Shown here in pieces: positions 11,695 to 24,927 of a DNA stretch of 64,000 bases. Within the stretch, counting starts at the first letter, position 1; each line of letters opens with the position of its first letter. Origin of the DNA: Orbilia blumenaviensis (Eukaryota; Ascomycota; Orbiliomycetes; Orbiliales; Orbiliaceae); assembly GCA_036872755.1 (NCBI GenBank), contig JAVHNS010000008.1, positions 2,312,424 to 2,376,423 of the forward strand, given 5' to 3'. The notes under the pieces were generated by a model that saw only the letters and a program-made list of their open reading frames with translations, did no database searches and was not told where the DNA came from. Both the position numbers and the translations under genes were made by a program.

Positions 11695-12450
11695 TAGCGA
11701 TTTAAAGTGGCATTATTATATGTTAAAGTAGAAAAATGTGAGTTTTATAAAGAAAAAATAAATTTTTTAAATTTTATTATATTGATTTGTGGTATTTTGA
11801 TAAATAAGAGTAAGGTAGAAGTTGTATATTAATGGAAAGTTTTTTAGAATATAAAATAGTTATAATTTTTTTTAGGTTTTATAAATTTTTATTATTAGTT
11901 TTTTGCGAGGCATAGCGCTATAGTAGAATTAATTATAAGATTTTTATTAAAAGAAAAGATATGGGAATGGGGTGAGGAGCAGCAAGCCGCATTTGAATGT
12001 ATTAAAAAAAAATTTATAATTGAAATAGTATTATTATATTATGATTGGAAATGATGTATTGTGGTTGAAATTGATGTTTTTGGATTTGGAATTAAAACCT
12101 ACTTCTTGTAATAGGATGAAGAGGGTTGTTGGTATTTTATTTATTTTTGGAGTAGAAAAATGTTAGGAGTAGAGAGGAACTACGAAGTTTTTGATTAAGA
12201 AATGTTAACGGTGGTTGAGGTATTGTAATATTGGGTGGTGTATTTAAAAGGAGCTTAATTTTAAATTATTATTTATAATAATTATTAAAATTTAATTTAT
12301 TTTATAATTTTAAAGTGATTTAATGCGAGATAAGTTAGATGGTTTGAGGAATTAGTAGATTATGATTTTATAATTTAATATTATTTAGGAAAGGATAATA
12401 TAATGGTAGACGCATTATCTTACTAGATAGAATATATAGAAGGATATGAT
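11695..12450 (+). pseudogene. chromovirus RT connection and RNase H remnant
   Basis: This continues the RT frame. W-E-W-G-E-E-Q-Q-A-A-F (around 11965-11997) is almost perfect for the segment before RNase H. V-V-E-I-D-V-F-G-F-G-I (about 12060-12093) matches the RNase H start T-D-A-S-D-x-x-I-G, with the first Asp kept. F-W-S-R-K-M-L ... E-R-N-Y-E-V-F-D (12145-12195) and D-N-I-M-V-D-A-L-S (12394-12420) match the downstream RNase H blocks. Stops replace Gln, Arg and Trp. The domain degraded the RNA strand of the RNA:DNA hybrid in the parent element. Confidence 0.85.
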
Positions 12451-12639
12451 AGATTATTGTTATTTTTATTGTTGAAGGTAGGGTAGTTGGTTGCAGCGAT
12501 ATGTAGTAGGTTATTTGGTATTTTGGTATTGATATTTACTAAATTTTTATAAGATATTAATAATATTAAGAAAGTGTATTTTAAAAATAAAAAAATAAAA
12601 TATATTATTAACGTTATATAGTGAGATGATATGGTATAT

Positions 12640-13800
12640 ATGACAGGTTATATATTAAAAAAAAATAATACACTATAATTTAAAAATAAATTATATATAT
12701 TTAATATTTTAAAATTATATAAAAATATAATACATTATATATATAATATTTTTTTAATAGGCTATTTCAATTATTATAAAATATAAAAATTATTTTTTAA
12801 AAATTATTATTTTTTAGAATACATTAAATTTATTTATAAATATATTATAAAATATAACATCTACTAGTGAAATAAAATAATTAAAAAATTAAAAAAAAAA
12901 AAACTACTATTATTTTTAATACTAGATATATTATAACACAATATTTTTATGGATTTTATTATTAAATTATTTTTATTATAAAATCCTACACTAAAAAACA
13001 TAAATTTAAAATTTAATATAATTTAAGTAGTAGTAAATAAATTAATTAAATTTATATATTTTGTATTACTTTATAATAAATTATAAATAAAAAAACTAGT
13101 ATAAGTTTATATAAAATATTTAATTTATAACAATTTTCTAAATAATTTTATATTTAATTAAAAATAAGTTTTTATTTTTAAATTTATAACGAGTTTTTAT
13201 AAGGTGATAGGTATCGTAAAAAAGTAATTCATCACATTTTATTTTAAAATGGATGGTTAAACAAAAAAAATCAACTAAATTTTAAAATAATTAATAAAAA
13301 ATTATTATAATTATAAACAAAATAATTAAATCAATTTACTTTTGTTTGTAATATTTATATATAATAATATTTATCAAATAATAATTAAAATAATTTTATT
13401 TTTTACTAAACATGGTTATTATTTATAGTTTAAAACAAATTATTTTGTGAGAAATAAGGTATTAGTTGCAAAGGAATATATCAAAAAATTAAAATTACTA
13501 TATTAAATTTATAAATTAAAGATGAAACAAATTTAAAATAATTAAATTAAATATAGTGATTTAAAATAAAATAAGATACTAAAATATAAAATTAAATAAA
13601 AAATTATGTTTTTTAGTAAGAATATAGATATTAAATGATTTTTTGTAAAGTTTAAAACTAAATTCTTAGATTTATATAGAATTATAATTTATATTAAAAC
13701 ACATGCCTATAAGTTAGTATTATTTAAAAAGATGAGATAATATAATGTTTTTTATATATTACTTTTAGAGCCATATATCATAAATAAAATTTATTTAACA
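12640..13800 (+). pseudogene. chromovirus integrase remnant
   Basis: The zinc-binding N-terminus falls in 12640-12850. The catalytic core opens with M-D-F-I at 12949 (first Asp intact). V-V-V-N-K-L-I-K-F (13028-13055) is the RIP form of V-V-V-D-R-L-T-K-x. F-I-F-N (about 13150) replaces the second catalytic S-D, so Asp has become Asn. T-K-K-I-N-*-I-L-K (about 13260-13285) replaces T-E-R-V-N-Q-x-L-E, the glutamate helix, so Glu has become Lys. Two of three DDE residues are lost. From about 12.66 kb the G-rich, C-poor bias of the upstream pol fades. Confidence 0.85.
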
Positions 13801-13899
13801 CCTTTTGAATTGCAGTATATCAAAATAAAAAAAAAAAAAAAATAAAAAATAAAAAAAATATTAACAAAAAATAATTTTAAAAAAAGTATATAAAATTAT

Positions 13900-13975
13900 A
13901 TTGAGATGAAGTATTATTTGGTTAAATAAAAAGGTTGGTTGTTAATAGATGTATTATAAAAATTTGAAAAATACT
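13900..13975 (+). pseudogene. chromodomain at the integrase C-terminus
   Basis: From 13909 one frame reads K-Y-Y-L-V-K-*-K-G-W-L, then D-V-L-*-K-F-E-K. This is the chromodomain core K-Y-x-V-K-W-K-G ... x-x-T-W-E-P, with both Trp codons turned to stops. In chromoviruses this domain binds modified histone H3 and steers integration to heterochromatin. Its presence places the element in the chromovirus clade. Confidence 0.82.
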
Positions 13976-13979
13976 TACT

Positions 13980-15912
13980 ATACACTGAGGTTAAAATTAA
14001 AAATTTTAAAAAAACATTTTGAGAAATTTTACAAGTTGTAATGATTTATGAAAAAAATTTGAAATTATTATTAAAAACTCTAAAATCACAGTGGGTTGAT
14101 CTAATAAAATTATTAGGAATAAGGTAAATCTAAAAAAATAAAAAATTCTTATAAAAAATTAAGAAAAAATTAACAAAAATAGACGCAATGATACATAAAA
14201 AATTTACTTATAATGCAACTAAACTAAACAATTTTTTTTTTTGGAGATTTTATATTTATAAATTTTCTTGTTTTTATTTTTTTTCTTCCTTTTTTTACTA
14301 CAATAAAAACTATAATAACTTATATTTTTACTATAATAATAAAAAACAATTTTATTATTATTTTTTTTTTTATTTTTATTAATTTTGTTATTTTTTTTAT
14401 TTCTCACATCACTATTACCTGCAGGGAGAAAAATTCTACTATTTTTATTTTCTCCATTATTATTTTCATTGCTACTTTCTACAACACTATCCCTATTATC
14501 ATTTTTATTATCTTTAATAATTATTAGAGGATTTTTAATTTTATAATTATAAAAAATAAAAGAACTTAGTGTGCTTTCTAATATAGCGATACATGAAATT
14601 AAAAAATTTAATTTAAAAACTATGGGAAGATTTTTTTGAAGCAATAAATGTTTTAAAGTTACGATTTACTATAAAGAAGTATTAAAATCTAAAATATTAT
14701 TAAAGTGATTTAACACAATATTTACAATAATTAAAATAATTTTAAAAAAGGTTGTTTTTTACCAATTTTAATAAATTATTATATTAATAAAAATCTTTAT
14801 AGTTAAAGTAATTAAATGAACAAATTGATTTATATAAATCACAACAGATTGAGCAGCGAAACCAGCAACTATAGAATTAATATTTTTAAATTAATAAGGT
14901 TAAGTTATACCAAATTACCTTTTACAATAACAAGAATAAATATTATAATTATTAAAGAAAAAATAACAAATAAAACTTACAATTTAATATTAATTATATA
15001 TAGTACATAATAAAAAATTAAAATTAATACAAATTACTTCCACAATATCAATAATATGTATACCAAATTAATTAATTATTTTTTTCAAACAAAAAAAAAC
15101 AAAACAAAGTAAAAAAAAATTATTATATACTCTGCAAAATAAAATAAAATGAAGAAAAAAAAATTATAAATTATTAATTTAAAAATTTTAAAATATTTTA
15201 AAACTATTAATTTAAAAAAATTATTTATTAAAATATTTTAAAATAAAAAGAAAAAAAAAAAAATAAAAAAATACAAAACATAACATTATATATTAAATTT
15301 CAGTTTTTTTTAAAATTTTAAAAATTAAAATTTATATAATTTATAATTATATTTTTACATTATAAGTTGCAAAATACAAGTTTTAAAATTATGGATTATA
15401 AAGCATAGTTACTAAAAGTCACAATTTATAAAATATAAATTTCATAATAATATAAACTTATAGATTGATGCATAATATAATAAATTTAATTTTATATAAT
15501 TAATTATTTATATTATATTAAAAATTTTTAGAATATGATGTGTTGTAGATTATTGTAGAATAAATTTAAAATTTTTTATATAACTTTATAATATATAATT
15601 TTTTACAAAGTTATAGTGTATAAATAAAATTTTTAATATATATAAAATTTTATTTTGAGTTTATAATTAATGTGTTGTTTTTATTATATATTATTTTTAT
15701 ATATTTAAATTTAATAGCTAAGTTTAAAATTTTTGAAATATTTGCATAAAGTTATAGTAATATAATGACATTAATAAGTTAAAGTTTAAAACTAATTTTC
15801 TAAAACATTTTTTAAATTATATAAAAAAATTATAACTTTAATATAAATTGCAACAATAAAGTCTTATTTAATTTTTAATAAGTAAGTTTTAAAAGTTATT
15901 AAAGAAAGATAA
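13980..15912 (+). other. 1.9-kb unassigned 3' region of chromovirus
   Basis: This lies between the chromodomain and the 3' LTR. The region is collinear in the second chromovirus (46640-48582), so it belongs to the element. Most of it is C-richer than G (for example 14401-14460 has 13 C against 5 G), the reverse of upstream pol. An open minus-strand frame at 14219-14644 encodes an Asn/Lys/Ser-rich stretch with a short hydrophobic start. I do not recognise it, and it may be a shadow frame. Confidence 0.5.
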
Positions 15913-16242
15913 TATTAAACCACATATTTATATGGTGGTATGCAAAATATAACAAAGTTAATATAATGGCTAAAGTTACCTAATTCAGATAATATAAATA
16001 TACAATAATTTATCTAAAAACCTATTTAGGTAATTTTAATCTTTAAGCTAATGTTAATTCAGTTTTCTTAATTTGAAAATAATAAAGAGTTATAATTTGA
16101 CACTATAATATACATATTCTTTAATATATAAAGCATAAATAGCAATTATATATATAACTTTTTATCTTTTAATTTATAATTATAACTAAGGTCATATTTT
16201 CAACCGTCGTGACACACACACTCTCGCACATATAACCTTACA
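15913..16242 (+). repeat. chromovirus copy 1, 3' LTR
   Basis: This 330-bp LTR starts TATTAAACCACATATTTATA, which aligns gap-free with the clean 5' LTR start through G-to-A and C-to-T changes only. It ends ATAACCTTACA. Its last 40 bp (16201-16240) hold 15 C and 4 G, so here mainly minus-strand C was mutated, opposite to the 5' LTR. Confidence 0.93.
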
Positions 16243-19200
16243 AAACAATATTTTAAATTATAGAATATATAAGGAAAATATATAAAAATATATAATTTAA
16301 TATAAAATAATTATAAATAATTAAAATTTATATTAAATTATTTTAAATATATAAACTAAAATCAAAACATAAATAAAAAAAAATAGAATATATAAAATAA
16401 TAAAATTATTTATATATAATATAATTAAATTATTACAAATAATTAAATTATTAAATAAAAATATTATATTTTATTAAAAACTTTAATTAAATTATAAAAC
16501 CATTTTTATAAATAGAAATTACTTAATTTAAAAAAAAAAGTATATAAATTATAATAAAGATAAATTTATTATAATTAAATATTTTTAATATTTAATTTTT
16601 ATTAAAAATTTAATTAAAAAATCAATTAAATTATTAATAAATATAATTTTTTTAATATTTAAAATTTTTTTTATATAAAAATCCTTAATCATATAATACT
16701 TAATATTTATATATTTTATTTAATTATATTATTTAAAATTAATTATAAATTATTAAATAATTATATAATTAAAACAAAATAATAATAATATAAATATTTT
16801 AATTAAATTATATTTTTAATTATTTTTATTATAATTATATATTTAATATATTATATATTATTAATTATTATAATTTATTTTTTAAATTTTTAAATTATTA
16901 AACTTTAATTATAAAACTATAAATAATTTTTAATTAATTTTTTATTATCTATATTATTAATTAAATTAAAATTTAAATATTTTTCTAATTATTTTTTATA
17001 TTTTTTAATATAAATTTTAAAATTTTTATATTATTAAAATATTTTAATATTTTATATATTATTTTAATATATATTATTATTAATTTGAAATTATATTTAA
17101 TTAATTATTTTATTATATAAATTAAATCTAATCTTATATAAATTATTAAATATATAAACTATTTATTTAATTATTAATATTAACCAATTTTATTATTTAT
17201 TACTATTTTTAATAATAAAATTTCATTTCATCAAGATTTTTATAATATTATATTCATTTATATTATAATAAATAAAAATAAATTTAATAAATATTTATTA
17301 AAAAATAATTATTATTTTCTTTTTCTTATTTTTTTTAATAAAGATTTTTAAAAAAATTTTAATTTTTTTAATATTAATTATTTTATATTTAGTTTTAAAC
17401 ACTTTTTTAATTTTAATTATTAAAATTAATATAATAATTATTACAAATAAATTATTTATATAAAAAAAAATCATAATATTATTATCTTAATTAATATATA
17501 AATTTTTATTATTTTTATATAATATAAAACCAAATTCCTTAAAAAAAACATTAATATTTATATTTTAAATTCTAAATACTTAATATAAATTATACAATAT
17601 ATATTTAAAATATAAAATTAAATTTTTAAAATTTTTAAATATTCTTTTATAGTAATTTTTTAATAATATTATATATACTTTTTTCAAAAAAATAAAAATC
17701 AAAAACATAATTTTAATATTTAATTAATATAATTCCTAATTTTTAAAAACAATTAATATTAAAAATAATTTAAAAATTATTAATTTAATTATAAAAATAT
17801 ACATATTTAAATTAATATTAAATTAAAAATTTTTATAAATTACTAACTTAATCTTATATTAAATTAAGTTATTTTATTTTTTATTTTAAATATTTATTTT
17901 AACACAAAAATTTTATATTTAAATAATAATTTTATGAATTTAAAAAAATTATTAATTTTATATAAATCTAATTTTTTTTAAATAATCTTATATTAATAGT
18001 TTTTTTTAATATAATTTATAATTTTTTTATAATTTTATAATTTTTAATTAAAAATAATTTTATTTTAAAATATAATAAATATTTATATTTTTATATTATT
18101 AATAATTTAATTATTTTAAATTATTTTAAAGATTAAATTTTTTTTAAATTATTTATAAATAATTTTACATTTTTTAACATATTTAATAATAAATAAAATA
18201 TAATTGTTATTTAATTTTTTTTTAAAAAAAAAAAAATTTTGATTTAAATTAATAAATTTAATAATATATTTTTATTTATATAATTTAAAATTTATCTAAA
18301 TATTTTTATTAACATTTTTTTTATTATATTATTAATTATTTTTATTAATAATAATTAATTTTAAATATTCTTTACTTATTCTAATTACTATTTTAATAAT
18401 TAAATAATTAATTATTATTAAATTTTTAATTAAATTATTTAATTTAATAATTTTATTTCCTTTTCCATTTTTTTTACTAATTAATTAAATTTTTAATTTA
18501 ATTAATTTAATATTATTATTAAATAATATAAAAAAAAAAATATAAATACTATATAAATTATGCTTTTTATGTAAAAATTAATATTTTAATATAATTTAAA
18601 AATTATTTTCTAATTAAATATCTATTTTAATTTTAATTAAAAAATTAAATGATTTTATAAATTATAAATAATTTTTTAATTATAAAATTTGAATTTTAAT
18701 TTTAATATAATATTATAAACATTTAATTTTAATATAATTTTTTTAATAATAAATTTTAATATAATACTAATAATATTTAATTTTAATATATTTAATTAAA
18801 CAATATATTTTAATTAAATTTTAATAATAAAAATATTAATGTAGTATTATTTTTACAGTATAATTTTAAATCTAAATTTACATTTTCTTTTATAAATTAA
18901 AAAATTTTATTATTTTTAGATTTATAAAAATTATTAATTATATAATAATTATATTAATTTATTAATTTAATTAAATTAATTTTTTTTAATCAAAATTTTT
19001 TTATTATAAAAATTTATTCTATTTTAAATTTTATAAAAAATAGTATTATTTTTTATATAATTTATAAATAAACATAAATTAATATATATAACAAACTTAT
19101 TATATTTCTTTTTTTTAAATATCCAATATTAAATAAAATAATTAAAAAGTTTAAGATAATTTAAGTTAAATAACTGTTTATATAAAACTTTATATAATAA

Positions 19201-21467
19201 TTTTTTATTATCTAAATTTTATAATAAAAATTTCTTTTTTAAATAAATAATTATAATTATAATTTTTTTTTAAAAAATATTAATAAATTTATTTTATATA
19301 ATAATATTATAATTATAAAAATTAATATATTTATTTATTTTTTAATTATACTATTAAAATCTTAATATTATAATAAAAAATATTTAGGTTTTATTTTATA
19401 TTATAATAAAAATTTTAAAAACTTTTAATTATTATATTTTTCTATTTTATTATTTAAATAAAAATTAAGAATTTTATATAATTTTTTGTGTTAGTTTTTT
19501 TTTTTATTTTAGTAATAAATAGTTTAAAGTTATCATAAATATTAATTTTATAAATTATTATTTATATTTTTATTTATTTAATATGATTATTTATAAAAAT
19601 AATAAAATATTTTTTATTTTTTTTAATTAAAAATAATTTATCTAATAAATTATTATAAATTTTTTTTTAAAATGTTTTATATTTGAATTAAATATTATTA
19701 TACTTAAAAATTCTTTTTTTTTTAATTTGTATATAAATTTAATAAATTAATAAATCTTTTTTTAAAAACCAACCTAGTTTTTTAACCTTTTTATTAATTT
19801 TTATTAAGTATAATATGAAATATAACCAAATTTGTTATACTTATAAAAAATTTGATATTTTTATTTAATTTTATTTTAATTTCCAATTCAAAATTATTTT
19901 TTTTATTAAATATTAAATTTAAATTAAAAATATTAATTAATATTATTATTAAATTAATATTAATAAATATTATTAAATTATTGATTTTTTGATTAAAAAT
20001 ATAGGTTTTTAAATTAATTTTTATTTTATAATTATATTTAATAAAAATATGAATGAATAATAATTTCTTAAAATTTTAGAAATTTAATAATTTAATAATT
20101 TAAAATTTAATTAAATATTAGTTATATTTATTTTAAAAGTATAAATAAATTATTTATTAATTATTTTAATTTTAATAAATTTAAATAATTATTTATATTT
20201 TTTTAAATTTAGTTTAATTAGTATATAAATATTAAAAATATTAAAATCAATAATTTATTAATTATTTATTATAAAAAAATTTTTAAATATTATAATTATT
20301 ATATTTATTTTAAATTTTGTATAAATTTGGAAATTAACTTTAAATATTATTTTTTTATTAAATAAAAGTTTAATTTAATTTATAATAAAATTTTTTTTTA
20401 ATTTTTTTAATTTATTATTTATAATCATATTTGTTTTTTATTAATTATTAATTTTTTTTTTTATTTTTTTTTTTTATTATTAATTTTTTAATAAAATAAT
20501 TTTTAATTTAATAATTAAATTAATTATAATAATAATAATTAATATTATTATTAATTTTATTTTAATTATTATAATTATAATTATAATTGTTTTTATTATT
20601 ATTTTTTTTATTGTTTTAATAAATTTTTTTTTTTTTATAATTATTATAATTTTTATTATTATTTTAATTTTTTTTTTCTTATTTTTCTTATTTTTTTTAT
20701 ATTTTTATAAAATTTTTTAATTTTTATTATTTATTTAATTTATTTAAGTTATATTATTTTATTTTTAATTCAAAATATATTTATTTTATAAATAATATTA
20801 AATAATTTAATTTAAAAAATTTTAAATTTTTTCAATTATTTTATATATTTCTTTTTTAAAAACAATTCCATTCTATAAAAACTAATATAAAAATTAAAAA
20901 CAATTATTAAATTTTTAATTAAAATAAAAACTTTTATTAAATTTTTTTACAAAATAAATATAATTATTAATTTAATATAAATTTATTAAAAAATATTGTT
21001 TATATAATAAATTAAAATAATATAAACCTCTTTTTTTTATTTTTTTTAATTAACATATTTTAAATTTAATTAAATATTAAAATAATTTTAATTAAAATTT
21101 TATTTCCTTATAATAATTTTAATAAATATTTTATTAATTATATATAAAATAAATTTAAATTTATTAATTAAAAATTATTATTAATTTTTTTTTTTTAAAT
21201 TAACTAACTCTATTTAAGTAATCTTAAACTAAAAATTTATTTTTTAAATCTATTTCTAGAAATTCTAATTTAATAATAATAACTTTTATCTAAACTAACT
21301 TTTAAATTTTTTTTATTTTAATTAATTTTAAATCAATATTATAAAAATTATTAAATAATTTAATATAATTTATAAATTTAAAAAATTAATTTTTTTAATT
21401 ATAATAATTATTATTATTAAAACATATATATAACAAATAAATATTTTTTAAAATTATTAAAATTAAA

Positions 21468-21708
21468 TATTTTAATTAATTTAAAATTAAATAAAATATA
21501 TTAGATAAAATTTATTAAATTGAATAATATTTTTAATTAAAATTTATATATATAAATAAATTATATATAAAATAATTTACAAACTAATTATATAAAAACT
21601 AATTTAAACATATAAAAGATCAGAACCATTTTAACTAAAAAACTATATAAGAAATTAAAAAGATCATATACAAAGTAGCTTACCTATTCTGAACGTAGTA
21701 TTCTAACA
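21468..21708 (-). repeat. copia LTR (copy B, right), heavily RIPed
   Basis: It aligns with 4881-5123, for example AATTAAATAAAATATATT (21485-) with GGTCAAGTGAAGTGTATT. It ends GTATTCTAACA at 21708. The left boundary has a small indel and is approximate. Confidence 0.65.
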
Positions 21709-24700
21709 AATTTAAAATAGAATAGAATTTTATAATAAAAAATTTTTAATTAAACAAAAATAATATTTTTTAGAAAAATCAGTTTAATTAAATTAATGAA
21801 TTAAAATAATTATTATTTAATTAATAATTTTTATAAATTACGAGATAGTAAAGTTTTTTAATTTTTAAAAAAAATGTAAATTTAAATTTAAAAGTATATT
21901 ATAAAAATAATATTATATTAATATTTTTATTATTAAATTTTAATTAAAATGTATTATTTAATTAGATATATTAAGATTAATAATTATTAACATTATATTA
22001 AAATTTATTATTAAAAAAATTATATTAAAATTAAATATTTATAATGTTATATTAAGAATAATATTAAAATTTTATAATTAAAAATCATTTATAATTTATA
22101 AAATTGTTTAATTTTTTAAATAAAATTACAATAAATATTTAATTAAAAGTTAATTTTTAAATTGTATTGAAATATTAGTTGTTATATAAAAAATGTAATT
22201 TATATAATATTTATATTTTTTTTTGTATTATTTAATAATATTAAATTAATTAAATTAAAAATTTAGTTAATTAATAAAAAAGATAGAAAAAGAAATAGAA
22301 TTGTTAGACTAAATAATTTAATTAAAAATTTAATAATAATTAATTATTTAATTATTAAAATAATAGTTGGAATAGGTAAAGAATACTTAACACTAATTAT
22401 TATTAATAAAAACAATTAATAATAAAAAGAATATTAATAAAATATTTAGATAGATTTTAAGTTATATAAATAAAAATATATTATTAAATTTATTAATTTA
22501 AATTAAAATCTTATTTTTTGTTTTTTTAGAAAAAAATTAAATAATAATTATATTTTATTTATTATTAAATATATTAAAAAATATACAATTATTTATAAAT
22601 AATTTAAAAAATTTTGATTTTTTAAAGTAATTTAAAATAGTTAAATTATTAATATTATAAAAATATAAATATTTATTATATTTTAAAATGAAATTATTTT
22701 TGATTAAAAATTATAAAAAAATTATAAATTTTATTAAAAAAAAAATTATTAAGATAAAATTATTTGAAAAAAAATTAGATTTATATAAAATTAATAATTT
22801 TTTCAAATTAACAAAATTATTATTTAAATATAAAATTCTTACATTAAAATAAATATTTAAAATAAAAATTTAAAATACTTTAATTTCATATAAAATTAGA
22901 TTAATGATGTATAAAAATTTTTAATTTAATATTCATTTAAGTATATATATTCTTATAATTCAATTAATAATTTTTAAATTATTTTTAATATCAATTATTT
23001 TTAAAAATTAAAATTATAAATATTAAAATTATATTTTTAATTTTATACTTCTAAAAAAATATATATATTATTAAAAAAATATTATAAAAAAATATTTGAG
23101 AAATTTAAAAATTTAATTTTATATTTTAAATATATATCATACAATTTATACTAAATATTGAAAATTTAAAATATAAATATTAATACTTTTTTTCAAAAAT
23201 TTGATTTTATATTATGTAAAAATAATCAAAATTTATATATTAATTAAAATAATAATATTATAATTTTTTTATATAAATAATTTATTTATAAATATTATAT
23301 TAATTTTAATAATTAAAATTAAAAAAATATTTAAAATTAAATATAAGATAATTAATATTACAAAAATTAAAACTTTTTTAAAAAATTTTATTAAAAGAAA
23401 TAAAAAAAATAATAATAATTTTTTTTAAATAAATATTTATTGAAATTATTTTTATTTACTATAATATAAATTAATATAATGTTATAAAAATTTTATTATT
23501 AAAGATAATATATTATTAATAAGTAATAAAATCTATTAATATTAATAATTAAATAGATAATTCATATATTTAATGATTTATATAGAATTTAATTTAATTT
23601 ATATAATAAGATAATTAATTAAATATAGTTTAAAGTTAATAATAGTATATATTAAAATAATATACAAAATATTAAAGTATTTTAATAGTATAAGGATTTT
23701 AAAATTTATATTAAAAAATATAGAAAGTAAATAATAAGAATTATTAAAAAAATATTTAAATTTTAATTTAGCTAATAATATAGATAACAGGAAATTAATT
23801 AAAAATTATTCATAATTTTATAATTAAAATTTAATAATTTAAAAATTTCAAAAATAAATTATTTATACTATTATTATTTTATTTTAATCATATAATTATT
23901 TAATAATTTATACCTAATTTTAAATGATATAATTAAATAAAATATATAAATATTAAATATTATATAATTAAAAATTTTTATATAAAAAAAATTTTCAATA
24001 TTAAAAGAGTTATATTTATTAATAATTTAGTTAACTTCTTAATTAAGTTTTTAATAAAGATTAAATATTAAAAATATTTAATTATAAGAAACTTATACTT
24101 ATCATAGTTTATATATATATTTTTTTTAAAACAAATATTTTTTATTTATAAAAATAATTTTATAATTTAATTAAAATTTTTTAATAAAGTATGATATTTT
24201 TTTAATAATATAATTATTCATAATAATTTAATTATATTATATATATAAATAATCTTATTATTTTATATATTTAATTTTTTTTATTTATATTTTAATCATA
24301 ATTTATATATTTAATTTAAAATAATTTAATATAGATTTTAATTGTTTATAATTTTATATTAAATTATATATTTTTATCTATATTTTATAATTTAAAATAT
24401 TATTTGAAATATGAAATATAATATATTTATTAAATTTATTACTTATGTTTTATTAATATAATAAACAAATATAATTATAATTATATAAATAAAAAAAACT
24501 ATTTAAAGAAAGTTATAATAATAATTATAAAATTTAATAAAAATATTAAAACATTGTATTTAAACTAATTAGATAAGCCATTTTATATATAATTTTTTTA
24601 ATTTTTTATATAATTTTTTAATTAAAATAGTTTTAATTTTTTATATGTTTAAATTATTTTTATATAATTAGTTTATAGATTATTTTATATGTAATTTATT

Positions 24701-24785
24701 TATATATATAAATCTTAATTAAAAATATTATTGAATCTAGCAGACTTTATTTAATATACTTTATTTAATTTCATCAATTCTGACA
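21709..24785 (+). mobile_element. Ty1/copia LTR retrotransposon (copy C), 5' truncated
   Basis: This copy is the inverse of 5124-7730 of copy A and collinear with 1-2312. The interior starts directly at 21709 against the LTR of copy B. The RT end and the start of RNase H are at about 23580-23850. The block that carries I-W-L-K-Y-L in copy D (1262-1365) is deleted here. The 3' LTR is 24544-24785. Confidence 0.65.
24544..24785 (+). repeat. copia LTR (3' LTR of copy C)
   Basis: This 242-bp LTR runs from TATTAAAACATTG to CATCAATTCTGACA. It is the same orientation as 2073-2312. Confidence 0.75.
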
Positions 24786-24927
24786 AAGATAATATTAATT
24801 TATATTTTTATAATTTTATAATTTTTTTAAAAAAATATAAAAAAAATTATAAATAATGAAAAGTTTTATTAGATTTATTAAATTTTTAAGTTTTAATTTT
24901 AATAATTTCATACTTATATATATTTTA

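Larger units (their letters stand above)
9149..16242 (+). mobile_element. Ty3/gypsy chromovirus, full length (copy 1)
   Basis: This is a complete 7,094-bp LTR retrotransposon. The LTRs are 9149-9478 and 15913-16242, 330 bp each. The first 31 bases of the two LTRs align without gaps and differ only by transitions. A perfect 5-bp target duplication AAACA lies at 9144-9148 and 16243-16247. The order gag zinc knuckle, protease, RT, RNase H, integrase, chromodomain is that of Ty3/gypsy chromoviruses. All genes are broken by RIP stops. About 1.9 kb between the chromodomain and the right LTR has no recognised function. It is inserted in the interior of copia copy B, just inside its left LTR. Confidence 0.95.
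8763..21708 (-). mobile_element. Ty1/copia LTR retrotransposon (copy B), split by a chromovirus
   Basis: This is the only copia copy with both LTRs: 8763-9006 (3' LTR in sense) and about 21468-21708 (5' LTR). Without the inserted chromovirus (9149-16242 plus its 5-bp duplication) it measures about 5.85 kb, typical for Ty1/copia. The RNase H region is near 16790-16985 (minus). The flanks are TATTT (8758-8762) and AATTT (21709-21713), which could be a mutated 5-bp duplication but do not match exactly. The interior is very RIPed and no open frame remains. Confidence 0.65.

Noticed and set aside
14219..14644. Minus-strand Asn/Lys-rich frame in the chromovirus, as a standalone gene
   Set aside because: It lies inside the element, has no family resemblance I can name, and its counterpart in copy 2 is not open. 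Reported only as part of the unassigned module.
14816..15010. Plus-strand short open frame
   Set aside because: It is within the unassigned 3' region of the chromovirus, is not conserved as a frame in copy 2, and has no motif.
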